NCBI GenBank assembly: GCA_017610175.1
Contig: JAFCCO010000005.1
Location: 1 to 64,000 of the forward strand
Direction: 5' to 3'
DNA from: Candidatus Iainarchaeum sp.
Lineage (GTDB): Archaea > Iainarchaeota > Iainarchaeia > Iainarchaeales > GCA-2688035
DNA length: 64,000 bases
This document shows positions 48,055 through 57,827 of this stretch, one piece after another. The notes below the pieces were generated by a model. The model worked only from the letters and a program-made list of their open reading frames with translations. It was not told the origin of the DNA and searched no databases. Both the position numbers and the translations under genes were made by a program. Position 1 is the stretch's first letter. Each line of letters begins with the position of its first letter.

Positions 48055-51000
48055 TTAAGTTTCGACATATTCTGCCCAGTGCTTCACTTCAAGCGATTCA
48101 AGCGGCTTTTTGGAGAGCGCGTGCACAAGCATCTTTGCAAGCTGCTTGTTTGTCACAAGCGGAACCGAAAAGTCCACCGCATTTCTTCTCAGGTCGTACT
48201 CTGCCTCAAGGGCCTCTTTGTCATATTCGTCGGGAATGGCAATTACGAGGTCAAGCTTTCCGGCCCTGAAAAAGTCCAGTGTGTTTGGCTTTTTGTTTTC
48301 CTGGATTTTGTAGAGCACCTTTGACTTTATTCCCTGTTCTTTGAGGAACTTGGCTGTGCTGTCCGTTGCATACAGCTCAAAGCCGGTTTTTTGCAGGATT
48401 TCAATTTCGTCAAGCAAATCAAACCTGTTTTCGTCCCCACTAACGCTTACAAGCACATTCTTTTTGGGGAGCTTAAAGCCCGTTGCAATAAGCGCTTTTA
48501 AGAATGCATCATCTGCGTCTGTTCCAATGCATGCAACTTCCCCTGTTGAAGACATTTCAACCCCAAGCAAGGGGTCCGCTCCCTTAAGCCTGCTAAATGA
48601 GAACTGTGGGGCCTTAACTCCCACATAATCAAGGTCGAGGGCTGACTTTTCAATTTTTGGAACCGCCTTGCCCATTATTGCCCTTGTTGCCAATTCCACA
48701 AAATTTATTCCCGAGACCTTTGAAACAAATGGGAATGATCTTGATGCCCTGAGGTTCAGTTCAATAACTTTTATTTCATTGTCTTTTGCAATGAACTGCA
48801 TATTAAACGGCCCCGTGATTTTGAGTTCGCGGCACAGCTTGTATGCCACTTCCTTGATTCTTCGCACTGTTTCAAGGTATGTTTTTTGGGGCGGGAACAC
48901 CATTGTTGCATCCCCTGAGTGGACTCCCGCATTTTCAACGTGTTCATTTATTGCGTAGACCACTATTTCGCCGCCGCTTCCAACCGCGTCAATTTCAATT
49001 TCCCTTGCGTTGCTGATAAACTTGCTTATTACAACCGGGTATTCTGATGAAAGCGATGTTGCCTTGTCAAGGTAATCGTGCAAATCCTTTTCGTTGAATG
49101 CAACACTCATTGCGGCGCCGCTTAGCACATAGCTTGGCCTTACAAGAACCGGGAAGCCAACTTTTTCAGCAAAGGCAATTGCCTGTTTTTTGCTTGTTAA
49201 CTCCCTCCAGTCCGGCTGGTCTATTCCAAGTGAATCGCACAATGATGAAAAAATGTGCCTGTTTTCCGCCCTGTCGATGTTTTCAGGTGATGTCCCAAGC
49301 ACTTTTACCTTGTTTTTGTGCAGCTTTATTGCAAGGTTGTTTGGGATTTGCCCGCCCATGCTTACAAGTGTTCCAATCGGATTTTCCATTTCGTAAATGT
49401 CGAGAACCCTTTCAAGCGAAAGTTCCTCAAAGTAAAGCCTGTCGCACACGTCATAATCCGTTGAAACCGTTTCGGGGTTAAAATTTATCATCACGGTTTT
49501 GTAGTCCATTCCCTTAAGCGTGTTGTTTGCGGTTACGCCGCACCAGTCGAATTCAACGCTTGAGCCGATGCTGTATGAGCCTGAGCCAAGCAGCAGAACC
49601 TGGTTTTCATTTCCAAACTCAACGTCGTTCTCCACCCCGTTGTATGTCATGTACAGGTAGTTTGTTTGTGCGGGGAATTCTGCGGCCAGTGTGTCAATTT
49701 GCTTCACAACTGGAAGCACATTAAGCTCTTTTCTTTTTGCCCTTACCTTTAGTTCGTCTTCCTCTTTTGTGATTATCGCAATTTGCTTGTCTGAGAAACC
49801 GGCTTTCTTTGCTTCACGCATTAGTTCCTCTGAAATTTCCTCAAGTTTTTGCTCTGCAATCTCCTCCTCTATTTCCACAACTTCTTTGAGCTTGTGCAGG
49901 AACCATTTGTCAACCTTTGAAAGCTTGTGGATGTTGTCAACTGAATACCCTTTCTTTAGCCCCTCTATCAGTGCAAAGATTCTTTTGTCGGTGGGGTGCT
50001 CAATGCTGTGCGCAATTTTTCTCACCTGCGTTTTGTTTCCAACCAGTCCGTACATTCCAATGTTAAGCATCCTGATTGCTTTCTGCATTGCTTCCTTAAA
50101 GTTTCGCCCGATTGCCATTACTTCCCCGACAGATTTCATTTCCGTTCCCAGTGTATAGCTTACTTTTTGGAACTTCTGCAAATCCCATCTTGGAATTTTT
50201 ACAACACAGTAGTCGAGTGCGGGCTCAAAGCAGGCCTTGGTTTTCTTTGTAATCTTGTTTTCAAGCTCAATGAGTGAGTATCCGAGCGCAAGCTTTGCCG
50301 CTATGAATGCAAGCGGGTAACCTGTTGCCTTTGAGGCAAGTGCCGAACTCCGGCTTAATCGTGCGTTAACCTCAATTACTCTGTAGTCGTCGCTGTCAGG
50401 GCTTAGCGCAAACTGAATGTTGCACTCCCCCACAATTCCAAAGTGCCTTATTACTCTGATTGAAATTTCCCTTAGCTTGTGGTATTCGTGGTTGGAGAGT
50501 GTTTGGGACGGTGCCACAACAATGCTTTCGCCTGTGTGAATCCCAAGGGGGTCAAAGTTTTCCATGTTGCACACTGTAATACAATTTCCCACCGAATCCC
50601 TTACCACTTCGTATTCAACTTCTTTCCAGCCTGCAAGTGATTCCTCCACAAGAATTTGCGGCGCGTAAGTAAACACCTTTTCCGTTAGCTTTTTCAGCTG
50701 CGCCTCGGTCTTTACAACACCGCTTCCTTTTCCGCCGAGGGCGTAGGCTGCCCGCACCATGATGGGGTAACCAATTTTCTTTGCGGCCTTAAGCGCCGCC
50801 TTTGCATTTGTTACCGGGATGCTTTTTGGAACCCTCACATCAAGGGAATCAAGTGCGTTGTTGAATTTTTCCCGGTCCTCGGTTTCAATTATCGCTTCAA
50901 CCTGTGTTCCAAGCACTTTCAAATCGTGTTTTTTCAGAACCCCTTTCTCAAACAGCTTAACTCCGCAATTAAGCGCTGTTTGCCCTCCGAATGCAAGAAG

Positions 51001-51252
51001 CAGCCCCTGCGGTTTTTCCTTTTTAATCACTTTTTCAACAAAGTATGCGTTGACCGGCAGAAAGTAAATCTTGTCCGCAAGCCCTTTGGATGTCTGCATT
51101 GTTGCAATGTTCGGGTTTACTAGAACAACTTCAATTCCCTCTTCCTTCATTGCCTTAATGCACTGTGAGCCCGAGTAATCAAACTCGCCGGCCTCCCCGA
51201 TTTTTAGCGCACCACTTCCGAGAACAAGCACTTTTTTGATTTTAGAGGTCAT
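48055..51252 (-). CDS. carB: Carbamoyl-phosphate synthase large subunit
   Basis: VLVLGSGALKIGEAGEFDYSGSQ; two ATP-grasp halves; MGS-like C-terminus. Confidence 0.96.
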   Translation of the reverse strand: MTSKIKKVLVLGSGALKIGEAGEFDYSGSQCIKAMKEEGIEVVLVNPNIATMQTSKGLADKIYFLPVNAYFVEKVIKKEKPQGLLLAFGGQTALNCGVKLFEKGVLKKHDLKVLGTQVEAIIETEDREKFNNALDSLDVRVPKSIPVTNAKAALKAAKKIGYPIMVRAAYALGGKGSGVVKTEAQLKKLTEKVFTYAPQILVEESLAGWKEVEYEVVRDSVGNCITVCNMENFDPLGIHTGESIVVAPSQTLSNHEYHKLREISIRVIRHFGIVGECNIQFALSPDSDDYRVIEVNARLSRSSALASKATGYPLAFIAAKLALGYSLIELENKITKKTKACFEPALDYCVVKIPRWDLQKFQKVSYTLGTEMKSVGEVMAIGRNFKEAMQKAIRMLNIGMYGLVGNKTQVRKIAHSIEHPTDKRIFALIEGLKKGYSVDNIHKLSKVDKWFLHKLKEVVEIEEEIAEQKLEEISEELMREAKKAGFSDKQIAIITKEEDELKVRAKRKELNVLPVVKQIDTLAAEFPAQTNYLYMTYNGVENDVEFGNENQVLLLGSGSYSIGSSVEFDWCGVTANNTLKGMDYKTVMINFNPETVSTDYDVCDRLYFEELSLERVLDIYEMENPIGTLVSMGGQIPNNLAIKLHKNKVKVLGTSPENIDRAENRHIFSSLCDSLGIDQPDWRELTSKKQAIAFAEKVGFPVLVRPSYVLSGAAMSVAFNEKDLHDYLDKATSLSSEYPVVISKFISNAREIEIDAVGSGGEIVVYAINEHVENAGVHSGDATMVFPPQKTYLETVRRIKEVAYKLCRELKITGPFNMQFIAKDNEIKVIELNLRASRSFPFVSKVSGINFVELATRAIMGKAVPKIEKSALDLDYVGVKAPQFSFSRLKGADPLLGVEMSSTGEVACIGTDADDAFLKALIATGFKLPKKNVLVSVSGDENRFDLLDEIEILQKTGFELYATDSTAKFLKEQGIKSKVLYKIQENKKPNTLDFFRAGKLDLVIAIPDEYDKEALEAEYDLRRNAVDFSVPLVTNKQLAKMLVHALSKKPLESLEVKHWAEYVET

Positions 51253-52349
51253 TTCTCTGCCCCCTTTGCAATTTTCACAAACTCATCAAACAAGAAATCT
51301 GTGTCAACCGGCCCGGGTGTTGCCTCAGGGTGGAACTGCAAGCTCATGAACGGCTTCCCCTTGTGCCTGATTCCCTCGTTTGTTCCGTCATTTAAATTTG
51401 TAAACCACGGTTTCCATCCGTCTGGAATGCTTTTTTCATCAACCGCAAACCCGTGGTTCTGTGAAGTGATAAAGCATTTCTTCGTGCCCTCCAGAACGCA
51501 TGGCTGGTTTTGGCTCCTGTGCCCGTACTTGAGCTTGAACGTGTCCGCGCCGGCTGCAAGCGCGAGAATTTGGTTTCCAAGGCAAATTCCAAATGTTGGA
51601 ATTTCCTTTTCCATCGCTTTGCGCAGTGATTCAATTGTTGCTGTGCACTGCTTTGGGTCTCCCGGGCCGTTGCTTACAAAAACCGCGTCAAACTTGTGCT
51701 TGCCGTCAAATATATTATAATCCCACGGGAACCTTATCACTGTGCAGCCTCTTGCAAGCAGGCTTCTGACAATGTTGTTTTTTACCCCGCAGTCAAGCAG
51801 TGCAATCGATGGCCCGGAACCACCAGACTTATACATAATTGGCTGTTTGCAACTAACTTCTCCAGCCAGATTTCGCTCATTCGGGTCCGAAAGCTCAATT
51901 TCTTCCCCCTCAAATTCAATTTTTCCAAGCATTACCCCTTTTTCCCTCAGCTTTTTGGTGAGCATTCTTGTGTCAATCCCTGTAAGCCCGGGAATTCCTT
52001 CCTCTTTTAGCCATGCGGCAAGTGACCTTTCCGACTGCCAGTGACTGTGCTCAAAGCTGTAGTCTGACACAATTAGTGCGGTAATTTGCACAGTTTTGGA
52101 CTCAAAATTCTTTTCGATGCCAAACTTGTCCTCTTCACTTTTTGGAACCCCATAGTTTCCAATCAGGGGGTATGTAAGCGTTAAAATTTGGCCCCTGTAT
52201 GATGGGTCTGTCAGACTTTCAGGGTAACCAACCATCCCTGTGTTGAAAACGACTTCTCCTGCCACGGATTTTTCAGCACCGAAGGAAATCCCTTCAAAGA
52301 CGGAGCCGTCCTCCAAAATCAGTTTTGCTTTTTTGGGTATTTTTCGCAA
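51249..52349 (-). CDS. carA: Carbamoyl-phosphate synthase small subunit
   Basis: NTGMVGYPESLTDPSYRGQILTLTYPLIGNYG; FGICLGNQILALAAGA; overlaps carB. Confidence 0.96.
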   Translation of the reverse strand: MRKIPKKAKLILEDGSVFEGISFGAEKSVAGEVVFNTGMVGYPESLTDPSYRGQILTLTYPLIGNYGVPKSEEDKFGIEKNFESKTVQITALIVSDYSFEHSHWQSERSLAAWLKEEGIPGLTGIDTRMLTKKLREKGVMLGKIEFEGEEIELSDPNERNLAGEVSCKQPIMYKSGGSGPSIALLDCGVKNNIVRSLLARGCTVIRFPWDYNIFDGKHKFDAVFVSNGPGDPKQCTATIESLRKAMEKEIPTFGICLGNQILALAAGADTFKLKYGHRSQNQPCVLEGTKKCFITSQNHGFAVDEKSIPDGWKPWFTNLNDGTNEGIRHKGKPFMSLQFHPEATPGPVDTDFLFDEFVKIAKGAEK

Positions 52350-52446
52350 CCGTTTGACCCGTTATTAACAAAAGAGCCACTTTCTTTTAAATCTATCGCG
52401 GGAAAAATCCAAAAAGCATTTAAGCAACCTAAAACATTTATTAATT

Positions 52447-52821
52447 ATGGCTGTGCCTAAGGGAAAATATGTTCCGGTTGGAAGACGCGGGCGCGGAAAG
52501 AAGCCAATTTCGGTTGGTTCCCGCAAAAAAGCAATCTCTAGACGGAGGGCCACTCCTAAACAGAAGGCAACCTCTTTGCTTCGCTCTTTTTCCAAATCCA
52601 AGGCATCAACTGAACTTAGGGGCCTGATAAAGACTTATAAGATGGAAATTGGGGGCAGCAGGAAGGGTTCTGCAAAATACAAGTGGATTCGCAAAAGGCT
52701 GATTACTGCCAAGGCAACTTTTTGGGACGGCCTTATTGCTTTTGCAAAAATTAAGGATGCTTCAAAGGTGGTTATTGCAGAACTTGAGGCAAGGAAAAAA
52801 GTTGATATTAGAAAACTCTAA
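52447..52821 (+). CDS. Small basic protein of unknown function
   Basis: MAVPKGKYVPVGRRGRGKKPISVGSRKK...; ATG after TATA-like box. Confidence 0.6.
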   Translation: MAVPKGKYVPVGRRGRGKKPISVGSRKKAISRRRATPKQKATSLLRSFSKSKASTELRGLIKTYKMEIGGSRKGSAKYKWIRKRLITAKATFWDGLIAFAKIKDASKVVIAELEARKKVDIRKL

Positions 52822-52870
52822 TCCCCTAATCCGCGCGCTTTTTATTGTTTTTCAGCCTTTTATTTGCTTT

Positions 52871-55003
52871 ATGTGCGGAATAGCCGGATTCTTTAACTGC
52901 AAAGATGCTCCTGTAAAAGCAGTGGATGCACTTTCTGAAATGCGCAACCGTGGAATTGACGGTGCAGGCATAGCCTTTGGTAAGCAAGCGCGCTTTGCTT
53001 CGTTCCCCAAACTTCTGAAGCAGGAAAAAGATTCAACCGCTGTTTTGGGGCACGTTCTGCACAGCGTTGTTGGAAGCGTTGCCCAGCCGCTGAAGGGAAA
53101 GGGTTTTCTTGCGGCAAACTGTGAAATTTACAACTGGAAAGAGCTTGCTGCAAAGCACAGAATTAAGGCAAGAAACGATGCCGGGCTTGTGCTAAAGCTT
53201 ATTGAGAAAAGCAAGGGCGTTGAATCTGTTCTAAAAGAGCTTGACGGGGTTTGGGCATTTGCTTACTGGAACGGAAACAGGGTTGTGCTCAGTCGGGACA
53301 TTCTTGGAGTAAAGCCGCTTTGGTATTCGCTTAGCAATGGTTTCTGCTTTGCCTCCGAAAAAAAGGCCTTGGAGAAGGCGGGCTGTTTGGGGATTGAGGA
53401 GCTTGACCCAAGGCATGTGCTTGAATTTGATTTAAAGAACGGAAAGGCAAAATTTGTAAAGAGAAAATTCTTTTCGGCTAAAAAGAGCGCTGTGAATTTT
53501 GAGCGAAGCGTTGAATCGCTTAAGCGGCTTTTGCAGGACGCGGTTGCAAAGCGCGTTCCCGAAAAGAAATTCGGTCTGCTGTTTAGTGGGGGAATAGATT
53601 CTGTTCTGCTTGCAACAGTTTTCAAGGAGATGGGTTATTCTTTCACCTGCTTCTTTGCATATGTTAAAGGTTTTGGGGAGCCGGCAGACCTAAAGTTTGC
53701 GCGCCGTGCCGCAAAAACCCTTGGGCTCGAGCTTGAGGAAATTGCCGTAAAGAAAAGCGACCTGCCCAAATTGATTTCAGAGGTTGTTTTGCTTATTGAA
53801 TCAAGCAATCCTGTAAAGGTTGGAGTTGCTCTTCCCCTGTATGCCGCGTGCAGGAAGGCAAAGCGCCGCGGCATTAAGGTAATTTTTTCAGGCCTTGGTG
53901 CGGACGAACTGTTCTGCGGCTACGCCCGCTTTAGGGAATCGAACAATGTGCAGCTTGATTCAATCAATTTGCTGATGCAAATGCACGAAAACGACCTTTA
54001 CCGCGATGACGTTCTCTCAATGAACAACAGCCTTGAGTTAAGGCTTGCGTTTCTCGATCTTAATGTAATAAAGTTTGCCCTTCCGCTTGCAAAGAAATTT
54101 AAGCTATCCTCCAAGCAGAATAAAATAATTCTTCGCGAGGCCGCGCGTTCGCTTGGAGTCCCCAACGAATTTGCTTCGCGAAAGAAGAAGGCCGCCCAGT
54201 ACGGGAGCAATTTTGACAAGGGAATCGGAAAGCTTGCAAAGAAATCCGGTATGAGAAAGGCTGAGTTTCTTGCCGGCTTTGCGCCAAAGAAGAACCTTAA
54301 GCTTGCCGCGCTTTTTTCGGGCGGGAAGGATTCCTGCCTTGCACTCTGGATAATGCAGAGGCAGAACTATGATGTAAGCTGCCTTGTTTCGGTTTTTCCA
54401 AAGAATCCCGACTCTTACATGTACCACCAGCCCAATGCGCGGGTTGTTGCCCTGCAGTCAAAGGCCCTTGGGATTCCATTGCTTAAGAAAACGACAAAGG
54501 GTGTTAAGGAAAAGGAATTGTCTGCACTCAAGTCTGTGTTACTGGATGCAAAAAAGAAGTTTGGAATTCAGGGTGTTGTTTCAGGGGCGCTTTTCAGCAA
54601 TTACCAGCGCGAGCGAATCCAAAAAATATGCCTTGCACTCGGATTAAAGCTTTTCTCCCCCCTGTGGCATAAAAAGCAGGGGCAGGAAGTGCGCGAGCTT
54701 GTCAACAACGGTTTTGTTTTTGTGATGTCAAAGATTGCGGGCTATGGCCTCAGCAAAGAATGGCTTGGAAAGCCGATTGGGGCAAAGGAAATTGTGGAGC
54801 TTGACAGGCTGAACCAAAGAATTGGGTTTAATGTTGCGGGCGAGGGCGGAGAGTACGAATCCCTTGTTCTTGATGCCCCGAATTTTTCAAAGCGAATAGT
54901 TCTTGGTAAGTTGGCAACTAAAATGGGGAATGAGTTTACCGGTTCCCTTGTGATAAAAAAGGTTTCACTCAAGGGCAAACGCTTTAATAGTGGGAAGGAC
55001 TAA
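52871..55003 (+). CDS. Asparagine synthetase (glutamine-hydrolysing)-like protein fused to Dph6/diphthine-ammonia ligase-like ATP pyrophosphatase
   Basis: MCGIAGFFN (GATase II Cys2), LLFSGGIDSVLLATVF and GLGADELFCGY (AsnB), then ALFSGGKDSCLALWIMQRQ, VSGALFSNYQRERIQKIC, NVAGEGGEYESLVLDAPNF (Dph6/DUF71). Confidence 0.85.
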   Translation: MCGIAGFFNCKDAPVKAVDALSEMRNRGIDGAGIAFGKQARFASFPKLLKQEKDSTAVLGHVLHSVVGSVAQPLKGKGFLAANCEIYNWKELAAKHRIKARNDAGLVLKLIEKSKGVESVLKELDGVWAFAYWNGNRVVLSRDILGVKPLWYSLSNGFCFASEKKALEKAGCLGIEELDPRHVLEFDLKNGKAKFVKRKFFSAKKSAVNFERSVESLKRLLQDAVAKRVPEKKFGLLFSGGIDSVLLATVFKEMGYSFTCFFAYVKGFGEPADLKFARRAAKTLGLELEEIAVKKSDLPKLISEVVLLIESSNPVKVGVALPLYAACRKAKRRGIKVIFSGLGADELFCGYARFRESNNVQLDSINLLMQMHENDLYRDDVLSMNNSLELRLAFLDLNVIKFALPLAKKFKLSSKQNKIILREAARSLGVPNEFASRKKKAAQYGSNFDKGIGKLAKKSGMRKAEFLAGFAPKKNLKLAALFSGGKDSCLALWIMQRQNYDVSCLVSVFPKNPDSYMYHQPNARVVALQSKALGIPLLKKTTKGVKEKELSALKSVLLDAKKKFGIQGVVSGALFSNYQRERIQKICLALGLKLFSPLWHKKQGQEVRELVNNGFVFVMSKIAGYGLSKEWLGKPIGAKEIVELDRLNQRIGFNVAGEGGEYESLVLDAPNFSKRIVLGKLATKMGNEFTGSLVIKKVSLKGKRFNSGKD

Positions 55004-55018
55004 AATTAAGCTGATAAC

Positions 55019-55243
55019 ATGCGCCGCAAGAAAACCATCAGGGAATTGACTGTTTCAGAGATTAGAAGGGAAAGGGACAGCATTGAAAAGAATCTTTTGG
55101 CCGGAGACGTTATGGGTGTACAGAGTGAGCGCGAAAAGCTTGTTAACAGGCACAGGGACCTTTCGGAAGAAATTGTTAGGCGTGTTCGCGGTGGAAAGCA
55201 CTCTTTGCTTAAAAGAATTGCGAAAAAGATTTCAGGAAAATAA
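55019..55243 (+). CDS. Small charged hypothetical protein (74 aa)
   Basis: MRRKKTIRELTVSEIRRERDSIEKNLLAGDVMG...; between two assigned genes. Confidence 0.55.
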   Translation: MRRKKTIRELTVSEIRRERDSIEKNLLAGDVMGVQSEREKLVNRHRDLSEEIVRRVRGGKHSLLKRIAKKISGK

Positions 55244-55244
55244 T

Positions 55245-56516
55245 TCAGCGGTTCAGCGCCTTTTGCCCGATGTCTTTTCTGTACTGCGCACCTTCGAACG
55301 AAATCTTTTCAACTGCCTTGTATGCGTTGCCAATGCTTTCATTAATTGTCGCCCCAAGTGAGGTAACCCCTAGAACGCGTCCTCCGGCAGTTACAACTTT
55401 TCCGTCTGCATTGCTTGTTCCTGCGTGGAAAACAACTGTTTCAGGCAATGAGTTTGCCTCTTCAAGCCCTGCTATTTCCTTCCCTTTCTCATATTTTTCA
55501 GGATAACCGCCTGAAGCCATTACTACACAGCAGGCGGCCTTCTTGCTCCATTTTACTTCCTGCTCTGCAAGTGTTCCGTCCATGCAGGCCTGCAGAATTG
55601 GGGCAAGGTCTGATTCAAGCCTCATAAGCAGTGCCTGTGTTTCAGGGTCTCCGAAGCGGCAGTTGAACTCAACAACTTTTGGACCGTCCTTTGTAATCAT
55701 CAGTCCGCAGTACAAAATTCCCTTGTATTTCCTGCCCTCTTTCTTCATGGCTTCAACGGTTGGTTTCATGATTGTTTCAAGAACTTTCTTTTCAACTTCA
55801 TCCGTCACAACAGGCGCCGGGCTGTATGCACCCATCCCGCCTGTGTTCGGGCCCTTGTCCCCGTCAAAAACCGGTTTGTGGTCCTGGCTTGAAACCATTG
55901 GCTTGATTGTTTTTCCGTCTGTGAAAACAAGGTAGCTTGCTTCCTCCCCAATAAGCTTTTCCTCAAGGATTACCTGGCTTCCTGCTTCCCCAAATGCCTT
56001 GTCAACCATTACCTGTTTAATTGCGGCTTCTGCCTCATCCATTGTGTCGCACACAATTACTCCCTTTCCTGCGGCAAGGCCGTCTGCCTTCACGACAATC
56101 GGCGCTCCCTTCTCCTGCAGGTATCCAAGGGCCTCCTCTGCAGTGGTAAATGAGGCAAATTCAGCGTTTGGAATTCCGTATTTTTGCAGGAGTTCCCTCA
56201 TAAAAATCTTGCTTCCCTCAATAATTGCGGCCTTCTTGCTTGGCCCGAACACATTCAGCCCCTTCTCCTGAAAGAAGTCAACAATCCCTTCAACCAGCGG
56301 GTCCTCCGGCCCAACAACAGTTAGGTCAATTTCGTTTTCCTTTACAAATGCCGCAATCCCGTCAAATGAATTGTCTTCCAAAACAACGTTTTCCGCGACA
56401 TCTGCAGTTCCCGCATTTCCGGGAATGCAGTACACTTTCTTAACATTGCTGCTTTGGGCTATTTTCCAGCAAATGGTGTGTTCCCTTCCGCCTTTTCCAA
56501 TTACCGCAACTTTCAT
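55245..56516 (-). CDS. purD: Phosphoribosylamine--glycine ligase
   Basis: KVAVIGKGGREHTICWKIAQS; VVGPEDPLVEGIVD; NTGGMGAYSPAPV; VVEFNCRFGDPETQ. Confidence 0.95.
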   Translation of the reverse strand: MKVAVIGKGGREHTICWKIAQSSNVKKVYCIPGNAGTADVAENVVLEDNSFDGIAAFVKENEIDLTVVGPEDPLVEGIVDFFQEKGLNVFGPSKKAAIIEGSKIFMRELLQKYGIPNAEFASFTTAEEALGYLQEKGAPIVVKADGLAAGKGVIVCDTMDEAEAAIKQVMVDKAFGEAGSQVILEEKLIGEEASYLVFTDGKTIKPMVSSQDHKPVFDGDKGPNTGGMGAYSPAPVVTDEVEKKVLETIMKPTVEAMKKEGRKYKGILYCGLMITKDGPKVVEFNCRFGDPETQALLMRLESDLAPILQACMDGTLAEQEVKWSKKAACCVVMASGGYPEKYEKGKEIAGLEEANSLPETVVFHAGTSNADGKVVTAGGRVLGVTSLGATINESIGNAYKAVEKISFEGAQYRKDIGQKALNR

Positions 56517-56583
56517 AAGCCCCACCTCGGAATCTTGGAAGCTAAAAGTTCTTTTAATGCTTTTCCTGCCCCCATTTTTGTAG

Positions 56584-57231
56584 ATGAAGGTTCTTGTGTT
56601 TGATTTTGACGGATTGCTTGTTGACTCGCTTCAGATTCACTACAATGTAAAGTGTGAAATTTTCGGGCAGTTTGGGGTCAAGCCGACCATTGAGGAATTC
56701 AAGAAAATCTGGATTTCCCCCGTGCACGGCGAAAGCGGAAACCCTTATTTTGTAAAGCTCAAGGGGCTTGATGCAAGTGTTGGCGAATTAAAAAAACAAC
56801 AACAGGAACTTTATGCAAAGTGCTTTGCAAATGAGGCAAAGCTGATGCCCAGCGTTCTGGAGGTTATTTCTTTTGCAAAGGAAAACAATGTTCCTCTGGT
56901 GCTTGTTTCCTCGAATTACAGATACAATGTTGAAAGCGCCCTTTTGCGGTTTGAATTAATGGACGATTTTGGCTTCACGGTTTGCTCTGAAGACTGCTCT
57001 GAGAACAAGCCAAGCCCAATCCCCTACCTTCTTGCCGCAGAGAAGGCAAAAATTAATCCATCTGAAATGGTTGTCTTAGAGGATTCGGTTGCGGGCGTTA
57101 AAAGCGCAAAGGCAGCGGGCTGCAAATGCATTGCAATTCCAAATCGCTTCACCAAAGGCGGGGATTTTTCAGATGCGGACTTTGTTGTGGAAAATCTTCT
57201 TGAAGCCAAAAAGATTATTCGCACTTTATGA
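56584..57231 (+). CDS. HAD-superfamily hydrolase (phosphoglycolate phosphatase/beta-phosphoglucomutase-like)
   Basis: VLVFDFDGLLVDSLQIHY; LVSSNYRYNVESALLRF; VVLEDSVAGVKSAKAAG. Confidence 0.88.
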   Translation: MKVLVFDFDGLLVDSLQIHYNVKCEIFGQFGVKPTIEEFKKIWISPVHGESGNPYFVKLKGLDASVGELKKQQQELYAKCFANEAKLMPSVLEVISFAKENNVPLVLVSSNYRYNVESALLRFELMDDFGFTVCSEDCSENKPSPIPYLLAAEKAKINPSEMVVLEDSVAGVKSAKAAGCKCIAIPNRFTKGGDFSDADFVVENLLEAKKIIRTL

Positions 57232-57775
57232 CGCGTTCCTCTGTAATCACAAAATCCATTTTTGCGTCGTGGCTTTGTTTTGGGAGTTGCTTGTCAATGT
57301 TCTGTTCAAAACAAAGGCCTATTGCAATTGTTTTTCTCGGGGCCTTTCTTAGGAGCCGGTCGTAGAAGCCGCCGCCGTATCCAATCCTGTAGCCTTCGGC
57401 GTCGAAGGCAATTCCGGGCACGATTATAACATCAATTTCCCCGACAGGGCATGACTTTGTTTCTTTTGGCTCAATCAAACCGCTTTCCTTTTCCTCAAGT
57501 TCTTCGATTGAATTAATTTTGCTGACCGTAATTGTTTTGTCCTTGAAGGAGGTTACGGGAACGCAAACCTGTTTTCCATTTTGAATTCCTTTCTCAACCA
57601 TTTCCTTTGTTGAAACCTCGTTTCCAAAGCTTGCGTAAAAAAGAACGGCCTTTGCCTGCTTAAATTCAGGCATTGAAAAGAGCTTTTCTGTTATGCTTAG
57701 GCTCTTTTTTTCAATTTTCTGAGCTGAAAGCGAGTTTCTAAGCTGCAAATGCTTCATTCTGACAAGGTCTTTCAT
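57215..57775 (-). CDS. 5-formyltetrahydrofolate cyclo-ligase
   Basis: VIIVPGIAFDAEGYRIGYGGGFYDRLL. Confidence 0.9.
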   Translation of the reverse strand: MKDLVRMKHLQLRNSLSAQKIEKKSLSITEKLFSMPEFKQAKAVLFYASFGNEVSTKEMVEKGIQNGKQVCVPVTSFKDKTITVSKINSIEELEEKESGLIEPKETKSCPVGEIDVIIVPGIAFDAEGYRIGYGGGFYDRLLRKAPRKTIAIGLCFEQNIDKQLPKQSHDAKMDFVITEERVIKCE

Positions 57776-57827
57776 AACAGCAAAGGGGTGGGAATTGAAT
57801 TAAAAAACCTTGCCCTTTTCAATTTAA

